A stretch of DNA of 64,000 bases from CAIXSC01 sp046349855 (GTDB taxonomy: Bacteria > Planctomycetota > Planctomycetia > Pirellulales > Pirellulaceae). Shown piece after piece: positions 51,279 to 59,284 of the stretch (its first letter is position 1; each line of letters begins with the position of its first letter). The notes under the pieces are model-generated. The model made no database searches, had not been told where the DNA came from, and worked only from the letters and a program-made list of their open reading frames with translations. The stretch is from the NCBI GenBank assembly GCA_046349855.1, contig JAXMBM010000001.1, forward strand, positions 186,001 through 250,000. Direction: 5' to 3'. A program made the position numbers and the translations under genes.

Positions 51279-51785
51279 TCAGGGGGCCGGCGTATGTCCG
51301 GGTGGAAATTGAGCCGCCTGGAACTGTTCCTCGGTCAGCAGCAGAACCTGAGCGGGCGGCTTGAGCACATGCCGCCGACCATCTTTTCCTTTGGCTTCAT
51401 AGGCCAGCACGACGTCGACATTGCCGCGCGTCATCGCCAGTTGCTTGAAATCGACATTCCAGACGATGACGTACGGTTCGCCATCGTGCGGGGAACGGAG
51501 TGTGTCCGCGGCGTCAGGCTGGTCCGGTCCGGACTGCAGTGCGGCGGTCAGGTCATTGGCATCGCGCGGCGGACGGCCGAGTTGAATCCCGGCCTGTGTG
51601 TAGGCCGCGCCGATACGCTGCAGCCGCTGCACCGACGGGTCTTCGGTCGGAACTTCGTTGGTCGCGCCTCGGCACCCCACCAGTACCGCCGTGGTCAGCA
51701 GAAACCAGGCACACCGTGTCCCAATGGCCGTGAGAGCGCACGCGTCCGCGCCACCCCTCCTGGGTACCTTTGTGCTGCACTTCAT
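51279..51785 (-). CDS. Putative lipoprotein upstream of the DUF1559 gene
   Basis: 168 residues. An N-terminal basic region and hydrophobic stretch end in the lipobox-like AVLVGC at about residue 38, so it should be lipid-anchored. The remainder (IGAAYTQAGIQLGRPPRDAN, VLAYEAKGKDGRRHVL) resembles small proteins often encoded beside DUF1559 genes. The function is unknown; it is co-directional with the DUF1559 gene. Confidence 0.65.
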   Translation of the reverse strand: MKCSTKVPRRGGADACALTAIGTRCAWFLLTTAVLVGCRGATNEVPTEDPSVQRLQRIGAAYTQAGIQLGRPPRDANDLTAALQSGPDQPDAADTLRSPHDGEPYVIVWNVDFKQLAMTRGNVDVVLAYEAKGKDGRRHVLKPPAQVLLLTEEQFQAAQFPPGHTPAP

Positions 51786-51911
51786 CGCCGCCTCAATTCA
51801 CAGGGAGTCTGTGCCGGCGTTCGTCCGCAGGAACGGAGAAGCCGATCGGCTTCCGGCAACCCATCTATCGCGGATCACATTTAACCCCACCACAGCAGGG
51901 AAAGCAAATAC

Positions 51912-51939
51912 TTTTCGGCTGGGTCATTCCTGGTAGAAT
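51912..51939 (+). promoter_or_regulatory. Candidate promoter of the TOMM operon
   Basis: TTTTCG (51912) and TAGAAT (51934-51939) are 16 bases apart, about 65 bases before the first gene. The match is weak, and this is the only plausible pair by eye in the divergent gap. Confidence 0.25.
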
Positions 51940-52004
51940 CCTGGCTCGGGTGCCGCCCTCCGGCGCGGAGGTGCGTCCCGAACACGCCCGGGCTGCGACC
52001 CATT

Positions 52005-52565
52005 ATGAGCAACATTGAACGTCATCCGGCTGAGCGCGGTACGGGACCTGGGATCATCTTCCCGGCCTGCGGCTGTTCGTGCTGCTGTTGTTGCTGTTGT
52101 CTCCATACCTTGGGCGCCCTGACGGGTTCCGTGGTGGCGTCCCAGATCGCATACGACCCGCTGCCCTTGACCGCCACGTCCGCCGCCATGGAACGGGAGC
52201 TCGCCGCCGCCCAGGACGCGGTCGACTCGCAGTCGCAGGCCGTCTCGGTGTACTGGTCGATCTTCCTGGCTCTGTCGGTCCTGGGTGCCGGACCCGCGGT
52301 CGGACTGCCACTTTCCCAAGGCTCGCATCTGGTCGAATCGATCATCTTCGCCGCCCTGCTGGTCGCGATCGGGCTGCCGGTCGTGCAACTGGTCGCCGCG
52401 GTTGCGTCGGCCGGATTGATCATGATGAACTGGCCGATTCCGTTCCCCAGCACCGGCGCGGCACTGCGGCGCGTTGGGTTGTTAGCCCTGGGAACATTTC
52501 TGGGAACCGCCGCCGGGCTCTTGGTCATGGGGGCCGTGCTACTCGTTTTCGTGGGAGTGCGGTAG
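52005..52565 (+). CDS. Membrane protein with poly-cysteine N-terminus; candidate TOMM substrate
   Basis: 186 residues from ATG 52005. Residues 1-20 are polar. Residues 21-36 read ACGCSCCCCCCCLHTL, with Cys at 22, 24 and 26-32, next to Ser25, Thr35, Thr40 and Ser42. Three or four membrane helices follow (about 83-103, 110-145, 155-185). The block resembles the core of streptolysin S. It is the first gene of an operon whose next genes make azole-forming enzymes, so I propose it is their substrate, membrane-tethered rather than a small free peptide. I recall similar poly-Cys starts in other planctomycete proteins but cannot check. It could instead bind metal. Confidence 0.6.
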   Translation: MSNIERHPAERGTGPGIIFPACGCSCCCCCCCLHTLGALTGSVVASQIAYDPLPLTATSAAMERELAAAQDAVDSQSQAVSVYWSIFLALSVLGAGPAVGLPLSQGSHLVESIIFAALLVAIGLPVVQLVAAVASAGLIMMNWPIPFPSTGAALRRVGLLALGTFLGTAAGLLVMGAVLLVFVGVR

Positions 52566-52585
52566 CCGTTCGAGGGTCCTGTGCC

Positions 52586-53281
52586 ATGTCGGATTCACCT
52601 GCCTCTGCACCCGCTCCAGCGTCACCGGTCCGCGGACCGCGCCGGGTGCGCAAGCGGCTAGCCATTCCCCTCAGCTTCGCGCTGCTGACCGTGCTCGCGC
52701 TGCTGATCATCTGGATTCGTGGGACCTGGGCCACGACCGAACCGTACGATCCGCAGCGATCGGACGAGGGGATCGTGACCGAGCTCGTGGCGGTCGGCGA
52801 AGCGCGACAAGTGCGGTGTGCGGTGGTGGTCGATCGACCACTGGAGGACATCTGGGCGGCCGTTACCGACTATCAGCATTTCCCGCAAATCTTTCCCCAC
52901 GTCACGCGTGCCGAAACGCGGACCGACGGCGATCTGGTCGAACTGGATGGCACCCTCACCACGCCGATCGGAGCGTGGGATTTTGCGGCGCGGCTGCACC
53001 ACGCCCATTCACCGGAACGTGCCACGGTCACCTGGGACGACTCCGGTGCCGATCTCCGTGTCAATCGCGGCAGCTGGGTACTGACACGTCTCGATCAGGA
53101 ACACACCCTGCTGGTCTATACGCTCGAAATCGAGTTGCCGAACTATCCCTCCTTCCTGGTTCGCACCACGCTGCTGGCCGGTCAGCCTCGAGTGATCGAG
53201 GCTTTGCTGGTGTGGCTCGAACAACCGTACCGGCCATCATCGCCTTCCCCGTCGTCGCCGCCCTCGCGACCTGCGCCATGA
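52586..53281 (+). CDS. SRPBCC-domain membrane-anchored protein
   Basis: 231 residues from ATG 52586. A Pro/Ala-rich basic start is followed by one membrane helix at about 28-48 (IPLSFALLTVLALLIIWI) and then an SRPBCC-type domain (VVDRPLEDIWAAVTDYQHFP, IFPHVTRAETRTDGDLVEL, WVLTRLDQEHTLLVYTLEI). It lies 20 bases after the poly-Cys gene and overlaps the E1-like gene as ATGA. It may handle a lipid or the modified product; this is unproven. The role in known TOMM pathways is not established. Confidence 0.75.
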   Translation: MSDSPASAPAPASPVRGPRRVRKRLAIPLSFALLTVLALLIIWIRGTWATTEPYDPQRSDEGIVTELVAVGEARQVRCAVVVDRPLEDIWAAVTDYQHFPQIFPHVTRAETRTDGDLVELDGTLTTPIGAWDFAARLHHAHSPERATVTWDDSGADLRVNRGSWVLTRLDQEHTLLVYTLEIELPNYPSFLVRTTLLAGQPRVIEALLVWLEQPYRPSSPSPSSPPSRPAP

Positions 53282-54129
53282 CGGCCGACTGGCAGAAACG
53301 GCGTCCACGGCTCGCGCGGCGCTGTACGCTGGTGGCCGAGCCGGACGTGGTGCGGCTGATTGCCGACGAGGAGTGGCGCTACACGCTCCGTGAAAGTCAG
53401 CTCGATGCCTGGCTCCCCGACTGGCTGCGGCACTGCGACGGCCGATTGGCGTCCGAGCTGCTCGCCCAACTCCCTCCTGAGCGCCGCGCGGCGGGCGAGC
53501 GGTGGTTGACGCGTCTGTATGGCGAACGGATCCTGGTCGATGCGGTGGTGGCCGACGTTTTCCCACCGCGCCCTCGGCGGCTGAACGTTCTGGGGACCGG
53601 AGCACTGGCCGAGCGGCTACGCTGTCTGATCGAACCGACCTGTGGATACGACATCGTGGCGACCTCTCCGGAGGCGCCCGTCGAATTGCCCATCCTGTGC
53701 CAGGACAAGCTCGACTACTGGGAGGCGCTCGAGTTCAATCGTCTCCGCCGTTCCGCCACGACTCCCTGGCTATGGGCTTCGACGGGGCCAGGAGTGCGGG
53801 GTTGGGTCAGTCCTCTGTTCTTACCCGATGCCGGTCCATGTCTGGCTTGTCTGGTCCGCGCCTTTCAGCGTTTGTCTCCCGCGCCCGAACTGTATACTTC
53901 GCTGGTCGACCATGCCCGCAGTGGAGGCACCGTGGAGGCGGCCGATTTTCCAGCGTCGGGAACCGCGATTCTGGCGCACCTGGCCTGCTGGAAAGGACAA
54001 CTGGCAGGCAGTGAACCGCCAGCCGCCGCCCTGTTTCGACTGCACGTGCTCGAGGTCACGACGCTGGACGTCTCGTCCTATCCGGTGTACCTCGATCCCG
54101 AATGCCCCGCCTGCGGAGCCGCGGGATGA
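53278..54129 (+). CDS. TOMM cyclodehydratase partner protein (RRE plus E1-like)
   Basis: 283 residues from ATG 53278. The first 85 residues (RPRLARRCTLVAEPDVVRLI, DEEWRYTL, DAWLPDWLRHCDGRLASELL) fit a PqqD-like RiPP recognition element that binds the precursor leader. The rest is an E1-like scaffold (RRLNVLGTGALAERLRCLIE, WLWASTGPGVRGWVSPLFLP). Two CxxC pairs, CLAC and CPAC near the C-terminus, form the usual zinc site. It presents the substrate to the YcaO enzyme, whose gene it overlaps by ATGA. Confidence 0.75.
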   Translation: MTADWQKRRPRLARRCTLVAEPDVVRLIADEEWRYTLRESQLDAWLPDWLRHCDGRLASELLAQLPPERRAAGERWLTRLYGERILVDAVVADVFPPRPRRLNVLGTGALAERLRCLIEPTCGYDIVATSPEAPVELPILCQDKLDYWEALEFNRLRRSATTPWLWASTGPGVRGWVSPLFLPDAGPCLACLVRAFQRLSPAPELYTSLVDHARSGGTVEAADFPASGTAILAHLACWKGQLAGSEPPAAALFRLHVLEVTTLDVSSYPVYLDPECPACGAAG

Positions 54130-55400
54130 ACGGTCGAGACGGAGTGAATCCGTTTACTGGCTTCCTCGCCACTGCTGGACCGGTACCGCTCGAGGCCTAT
54201 GATCCGGAGGTCGCCATCTGGAGTGGTCGACTGAGTTCTTGGCGGAACCACCTGGGCTCAGGCTCCGTTCGCGCGCGATCCGTGGGGGGAGCGGGGTGGA
54301 CCGACATCGAGGCCGAACAGGCCTGCTGGGGTGAAGCCGCGGAACGCTGGCGAGCCGCTCCGACTCCTCTCGACCAGCGCATCGCCGCTCGTTTTGACGA
54401 CTGGCCAGGCGAGGAGCCCTGCATCGAGCCGGAACGTTGGGTGCTGTTCCATCCGGCACAGTACGACCGCCTGGAGTTTCCCTTTCAACCTCTGACGCGC
54501 CGCACTCTCGTGCGGTGGGTGGCGATGCGCGAGGCGCTGACGGGCGAACCGCACTGGGTGCCCGAGGAACTGGTTTACCTCGACCTGTCCGACGATGATG
54601 CGCATCGCTGCACGCCGGGACTGTCGACCGGTCTGGCTGCGGGCTCGGCCGACTATCCGGTGGTGCTGCGTGGTTTGCAGGAAGTCGTCGAGCGCGATGC
54701 CGTGGTGGGTGCCTGGTGGGGCCGGTATCGAATCTCGCCGGTTGATCCGGCCGACGTGTGGCGCTGGTTCGACGACGATCAGCGCCGCGCCGTGCAGCGT
54801 CCCAACCTGACGTATCATTTCTATCAGGTGGCCACTCCCTGGTCGGCCCATGCTGGGGTCGTCGTGCTGACCGGCGAAGATCGCTCGTCGTGGCTGTTAA
54901 GTGCCGGGAGCGCCGTTCGTGAAACCCGAGCGGCGCTGTGGCACAAAGCGGTGCTCGAAGCCATCCACAGTCGCCACCTGGTACGCTTTCTGACGAGGGC
55001 ACCGTCGGCGGCGACCACCGTGGACCGTGATCCACCTGGCTCGTCGGCGCCGCTCTTCCCACGGTCATTCGAGGAGCATGCCGTCTACTACTGCCGCTAT
55101 CCCGCGCAGTGGGCCGATACTCCTTTCGCTCGGGCGACAGCTCTGTTCGACGGTGCGTGCGACGACGACACCTGTGAAGGACTGCCCGTGCTGGCCGAAC
55201 GTCTGGGATCTCGACATCCCGTCCTGGTGCGTCTGCTCACCCCTCCCGCGCTGGCTCCCGAGTGGCAGGTGGTGAGGGTCCTTGTGCCGGGGCTACAACC
55301 GCTGCACGGCCGACACGACTGGCCGTTTCTCGGTGGCCCGCTGTGGGCCCCGCGTTCGCCAGACGACTGGAGCAGTGTCTTACCTCACCCCTTCCCCTGA
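54126..55400 (+). CDS. YcaO-domain azoline-forming cyclodehydratase
   Basis: 424 residues from ATG 54126. The ATP-binding YcaO motifs are present: STGLAAGSADYPVVLRGLQE leading into VVERDAV, and ETRAALWHKAVLEAIHSRH. LVRVLVPGLQPLHGRHDWPF is typical of the C-terminal region. The protein ends in LPHPFP, giving an exact C-terminal PxPxP, a feature of cyclodehydratases that make thiazolines and oxazolines and absent from many other YcaO proteins. It would convert Cys/Ser/Thr of the substrate to azolines with ATP. Confidence 0.85.
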   Translation: MNGRDGVNPFTGFLATAGPVPLEAYDPEVAIWSGRLSSWRNHLGSGSVRARSVGGAGWTDIEAEQACWGEAAERWRAAPTPLDQRIAARFDDWPGEEPCIEPERWVLFHPAQYDRLEFPFQPLTRRTLVRWVAMREALTGEPHWVPEELVYLDLSDDDAHRCTPGLSTGLAAGSADYPVVLRGLQEVVERDAVVGAWWGRYRISPVDPADVWRWFDDDQRRAVQRPNLTYHFYQVATPWSAHAGVVVLTGEDRSSWLLSAGSAVRETRAALWHKAVLEAIHSRHLVRFLTRAPSAATTVDRDPPGSSAPLFPRSFEEHAVYYCRYPAQWADTPFARATALFDGACDDDTCEGLPVLAERLGSRHPVLVRLLTPPALAPEWQVVRVLVPGLQPLHGRHDWPFLGGPLWAPRSPDDWSSVLPHPFP

Positions 55401-55423
55401 CACCTTGCAGGACGACTCGCGCC

Positions 55424-56149
55424 ATGGATTCTGCCGCCGCGGCATTTCGCTGGACGGAACTCGACCGCACTCGCTGGCCCGAATTCCGCGATCGTCTGCT
55501 CCGCGCGCCGATGGGCGGCCCGGCGGCGGTTTCCCGCACCTATCCCGGCTATCCGACCTGGACGCTCCCTCGGACAGCGCCGCGCCTCTGGTGTTCACTC
55601 GACCGACAATTGCAGCGACGCCGCAGCGCGCGGCAGCTCGGCCCGTGCTGGCCCTCGCGTTCCACCTTGGCGCGCTGGCTCCACGGCAGCCACAGTGCGC
55701 AGCCGGGTGCCGGCCACGGTCCCGTGCCGTCTGCCGGTGGCCTGCAGGCGCTCGAGTTGTACCTGGTGAACTGGACAGAGGATTGGCTGCCCGCGGGCGG
55801 ATACCATTTTGATCGCGCGGCCGGCCATTTGTCACAAGTCGTGGAGGGCGCCGCGCGGACCGACTGGCAGAAGCGAGTCCCTTCCTTGGAACTGTTGACC
55901 GGCGGCTGCGGGTTGGCCGTGATCGTCGGCGACGCGCCGCGCGTGCTGGAACGCTATGGCCCGCGAGGTGCGCGTTTCCTGCTGCTGGAAGCAGGGCACC
56001 TGATGCAGAATCTGGCTCTCCTCGCCACCAGCCTCGCGATGACACTGTGCCCGCTGGGCGGCTTCTTCGAGCAGGAGGTCGCCACCACCCTGCGACTCCC
56101 GTCGACCGATTGGGTCCTGTATCTGGCGGCCATCGGCAGCGGACGCTGA
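55424..56149 (+). CDS. SagB/ThcOx-type FMN dehydrogenase
   Basis: 241 residues from ATG 55424, 23 bases after the YcaO gene. The nitroreductase-like pattern of azoline oxidases is seen: RRSARQLGP, PSAGGLQALELYLVN, and FLLLEAGHLMQNLALLATSL followed by CPLGGFFEQEVATTLRLP. It would oxidise azolines to aromatic azoles using FMN. Together with the two upstream enzymes it completes the minimal TOMM synthetase. No transporter or leader peptidase follows. Confidence 0.85.
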   Translation: MDSAAAAFRWTELDRTRWPEFRDRLLRAPMGGPAAVSRTYPGYPTWTLPRTAPRLWCSLDRQLQRRRSARQLGPCWPSRSTLARWLHGSHSAQPGAGHGPVPSAGGLQALELYLVNWTEDWLPAGGYHFDRAAGHLSQVVEGAARTDWQKRVPSLELLTGGCGLAVIVGDAPRVLERYGPRGARFLLLEAGHLMQNLALLATSLAMTLCPLGGFFEQEVATTLRLPSTDWVLYLAAIGSGR

Positions 56150-56251
56150 CGAGATCCTCCTGCGGCCTGATCGAATCGACGGGAGGAACTTGTACACTGC
56201 GTCGTGCCGTTTTCTGGCATTCCCCCCATTTCTTTTGCGGAGCATTCCCTC

Positions 56252-57463
56252 ATGAATAGTCGACGAGACTGGCTGGCGATGTGCGGGACCCTGGCAGCAG
56301 GCAGCCTGGCCTTCGACCGAGTGCGTGTCGCGCGGGCCGCCGACGAGGCGCAGGCGACGCCCGCGGCAGGGGCCGCCGTGGCCGACCGTACATCCTCCAT
56401 CAAACTCACCCGGCTCACCGCCACGCCGGTCGCCCGCAAAGTGTTCCTCAAACTGGAAACCAATCACGGCGTGACCGGCTGGGGCGAAATCGATCAGCTG
56501 GAAACGCGCGTCGCAGCGACCCTGGCCCGCTCGCTGTGGGAATTACTCGACGGCGAAAACCCGACGCGTATCGAGCACCTGTGGCAGAAAATCTATCGCT
56601 CCCATCGAGACATGCGCGGCGGCCCGTTCATGACTCATACTCTCGCCGGCATCGACATGGCGCTGTGGGATATCACGGGAAAACTCTGGGGAGTGCCTGT
56701 TCATCGCCTGCTGGGCGGCCCGACGCGCGACAAGGTGCTGATGTATCCCACACCCAAGGCGACCAAAGTCGGCGCCGGCCCGCAGCCCTTCTCCGGCACG
56801 CCTCAGCTGATCGAACAGCATGTCAAGAACATCGAGCAGGCGCGGCGACAGGTGGGCCCGGACGGAATCGTGATGTTCGACGCCCATTGTGCCCTCCCGC
56901 CCCCGTTCCTCATGCAGCTCGCCGCCGCGATCCAGCCCTACGACGTGCTGTACATCGAAGAGCCCGCGGTGCCGGGCAACATCGAAGTCTTCAAGCGACT
57001 CAAACAGCACATTGCCATTCCGCTGGCGGTCGGCGAGCAGGCGCGGACGATCTGGGATGTGATCACGTACCTCCAGGAAGGCTGCGCCGATATTCTGCAG
57101 GTGGACTGCGCCCACACCGGCGGCATTTCCCAACTCCGCAAGATCGCCACGCTGGGAGAAGCGTACCAGGTACCGATTGCTCCCCACTGCGTGACGACCG
57201 ACCTGGGAGCCACCGCCAGCCTGCACGTCAGTGCCGCCGTTCCCCTGTTCCTCATCCATGAGTACTATCCGAGCATCTCCCCGCCGGGACTGGTGCGAAA
57301 GAACTGGACCATCGACAAGGATGGCTACGCGTCGTTGCCGACCGGGCCCGGCCTGGGATGCGAGATCGACGAAGCTCGGCTGGAAGAACTGGCCAAGAAC
57401 CCCAGTCCTCCCGAATGGCCGACGCGCGGCCGGCTCCCCGACGGCTCCGTCTCGGACTACTGA
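56252..57463 (+). CDS. Tat-exported enolase-superfamily (mandelate racemase-like) enzyme
   Basis: 403 residues from ATG 56252. A twin-arginine-type signal (MNSRRDWLAMCGTLAAGSLA) is followed by the MR/MLE fold: VTGWGEIDQLETR, GGPFMTHTLAGIDMALWDIT, then metal acids in VMFDAHCALPPP, YIEEPAVPGNIEVF and LAVGEQ, and a catalytic His in IAPHCVTTDLGATASLHV. The pattern resembles acid-sugar dehydratases such as RspA/galactonate dehydratase. The substrate is unknown and location outside the cytoplasm is unusual for the superfamily. It converges with bioA, overlapping by 7 bases. Confidence 0.85.
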   Translation: MNSRRDWLAMCGTLAAGSLAFDRVRVARAADEAQATPAAGAAVADRTSSIKLTRLTATPVARKVFLKLETNHGVTGWGEIDQLETRVAATLARSLWELLDGENPTRIEHLWQKIYRSHRDMRGGPFMTHTLAGIDMALWDITGKLWGVPVHRLLGGPTRDKVLMYPTPKATKVGAGPQPFSGTPQLIEQHVKNIEQARRQVGPDGIVMFDAHCALPPPFLMQLAAAIQPYDVLYIEEPAVPGNIEVFKRLKQHIAIPLAVGEQARTIWDVITYLQEGCADILQVDCAHTGGISQLRKIATLGEAYQVPIAPHCVTTDLGATASLHVSAAVPLFLIHEYYPSISPPGLVRKNWTIDKDGYASLPTGPGLGCEIDEARLEELAKNPSPPEWPTRGRLPDGSVSDY

Positions 57464-58875
57464 TTTCCCGCGGCAGTCAGCGCGCGAATGCCGAGCTCGA
57501 CCGCGTGGCAGATGCGGTCGAGTTCCTCGGAGGTGACGCTGAGCGGCGGCATGATCACCACGACATTCCCCAGGGGACGCAGCCAGACACCCTGAGTGAG
57601 CGCGACCTGACATACCTGGCCGCCCCGCCGTTCCTCCCAGGCGTACGGCGCCCGTGTCGCCTTGTCGCGCACCAGTTCGATCCCGGCGATCAGGCCGCGC
57701 TGTCGCACATCCCCCACTCCCGGCAAGGCCGCCATCCGCTCCAGGTGCCGTCCCAACTGTTCGATCTTCGGCGGCAGGTGGTCGAGCGTCCGTTCGTCGC
57801 GGAAGACGTCGAGCGTCGCGAGGGCCACGGCGGCTCCCAGCGGATTGCCACCGTACGTATGGCCGTGAAAGAAAGTCCGCGACGACGCGTAGTCGCCGAG
57901 AAAGGCCTGCCAGATCTCGTCGGTGGCGAGGGTCGCGGACAGCGGCAGGTAGCCGCCCGTCAGCCCCTTGGCCAGGCACAGAAAATCGGGCGACACGCCC
58001 TCGTGTTCGCAGGCAAACATCCGCCCGGTCCGTCCCATGCCCACGGCCACTTCGTCGGCGATTAACAACACGTCGTAGCGGCGCGTCAGCTCACGGACGC
58101 CGCGAAGGAATCCTGGGGGATGAGCAATCATGCCCGCCGCACACTGCAGGAGCGGTTCGATGACCACCGCCGCCAGCTCCTCGTGATGCCGCTCGAGCAG
58201 TTCGCGGACCTCGTTCAAGTAATACTCGCAGGCCCCCTCCCGAGTCACTCCTGCCGGGAGCCGGTACGTGTCGGGGAGAGGAGCGCGGACCACGTCGAAC
58301 AACAGCGGGCGGAACAGGGCATGGAACCGAGCCACTCCGCCAACGCTCACGCTCCCCAGCGTGTCGCCGTGATACGCTGCGTCAAAGGCCAGATAGCGGG
58401 TCTTGCGGGGACGCGGCTGAGACCGCTGCTGCCAGTACTGAAAGGCCATCTTGAGGGCCACTTCCACCGCCGTCGCCCCGTTGTCCGAAAAGAACACATG
58501 CGACAATCCGGGGGGAGCCAGGTCGATCAGGCGGCGAGCCAGCCGAATGGTCGTGGGGTTCGACATCCCCAACGAAGTCACATGGGCCACACGCCCTAAC
58601 TGCTCGACGATCGCCGCATCGAGCCGCGGATGGCGGTGCCCATGGACGTTGCACCACAGGCTGCTGACCCCATCCAGGTAGGCTCGGCCCTGCAGGTCAA
58701 ACAGCGTGCAGCCGGCCGCCCGTTCGATCACCCAGGGCTCGTATTCGGCCATCTGCGTGAAGGCGTGCCAGACGATTTCCCGGTCCCACGCCACGAGTTG
58801 TTCGAGCGATGGCGGTGCGTCGGCCCCTGGTGAGGAGAAGGGCCGTGTTTCGCGAGCGTTTGATTCCTCGACCAC
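57457..58875 (-). CDS. bioA: Adenosylmethionine-8-amino-7-oxononanoate aminotransferase
   Basis: 472 residues from GTG 58875 with GAGGAT upstream. This PLP enzyme of biotin synthesis uses SAM as amino donor to make 7,8-diaminopelargonate. Features are DREIVWHAFTQMAEY, SLWCNVHGHRHPRLDAAI, FFSDNGATAVEVALKMAFQY, YHGDTLGSVSVGG, the PLP-binding DEVAVGMGRTG, and the Schiff-base lysine in CLAKGLTGGYLPLSATLAT. No other biotin gene is nearby. It follows a SAM-hydrolase pair on the same strand. Confidence 0.93.
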   Translation of the reverse strand: MVEESNARETRPFSSPGADAPPSLEQLVAWDREIVWHAFTQMAEYEPWVIERAAGCTLFDLQGRAYLDGVSSLWCNVHGHRHPRLDAAIVEQLGRVAHVTSLGMSNPTTIRLARRLIDLAPPGLSHVFFSDNGATAVEVALKMAFQYWQQRSQPRPRKTRYLAFDAAYHGDTLGSVSVGGVARFHALFRPLLFDVVRAPLPDTYRLPAGVTREGACEYYLNEVRELLERHHEELAAVVIEPLLQCAAGMIAHPPGFLRGVRELTRRYDVLLIADEVAVGMGRTGRMFACEHEGVSPDFLCLAKGLTGGYLPLSATLATDEIWQAFLGDYASSRTFFHGHTYGGNPLGAAVALATLDVFRDERTLDHLPPKIEQLGRHLERMAALPGVGDVRQRGLIAGIELVRDKATRAPYAWEERRGGQVCQVALTQGVWLRPLGNVVVIMPPLSVTSEELDRICHAVELGIRALTAAGNQ

Positions 58876-58900
58876 CTGATCCTCAAGCTGGGGCGGCGTG

Positions 58901-59206
58901 CTACGTCCAGCGCACCACGACTTTTTCCCCTGGGCGAATGCCCAGCATCATGCCGGCATGATCCCCCACCATGCAGAGTTCCAGAAAGCCGGACTCGCCG
59001 AGCAATCCGAGAAAGGTCATGGGTGGTTCCTGGTGATCCTGCCCAAACAGGCCTACGGTCATGTGTTCGTCGCAGGTGATGGACGTCCGCTCGTCGCGGG
59101 GCACTTCGCGCAGCCGCTCCACCGCAATGTCCGTCACAAGGTTTCCCACCGGAGAAACACTGGTCACGCGTCCATCGATACTACCGGGCACAGCGATCCC
59201 TCCCAT
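58901..59206 (-). CDS. Stand-alone domain like the C-terminal domain of SAM hydrolase
   Basis: 101 residues from ATG 59206. GSIDGRVTSVSPVGNLVTDI near the start and DHAGMMLGIRPGEKVVVRW at the end parallel the GVIERVDSFGNLITNI and NVGTPVFWRW segments of the C-terminal beta-barrel of the adjacent SAM hydrolase. It therefore looks like a free copy of that domain, diverged. It may act with the hydrolase or in binding SAM. It lies between the hydrolase and bioA. Confidence 0.6.
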   Translation of the reverse strand: MGGIAVPGSIDGRVTSVSPVGNLVTDIAVERLREVPRDERTSITCDEHMTVGLFGQDHQEPPMTFLGLLGESGFLELCMVGDHAGMMLGIRPGEKVVVRWT

Positions 59207-59284
59207 GCAACCAACTCCGGAACGCCTCTCCGCCGGGCCCTATTGTAGCGCAGCCTGGGGCCGCCGCAAAACACGGGAGAGGGG

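Noticed and set aside
50316..51785. DUF1559/lipoprotein pair as part of the TOMM operon
   Set aside because: They are on the opposite strand and DUF1559 genes are abundant and scattered in planctomycetes, so proximity alone is weak.
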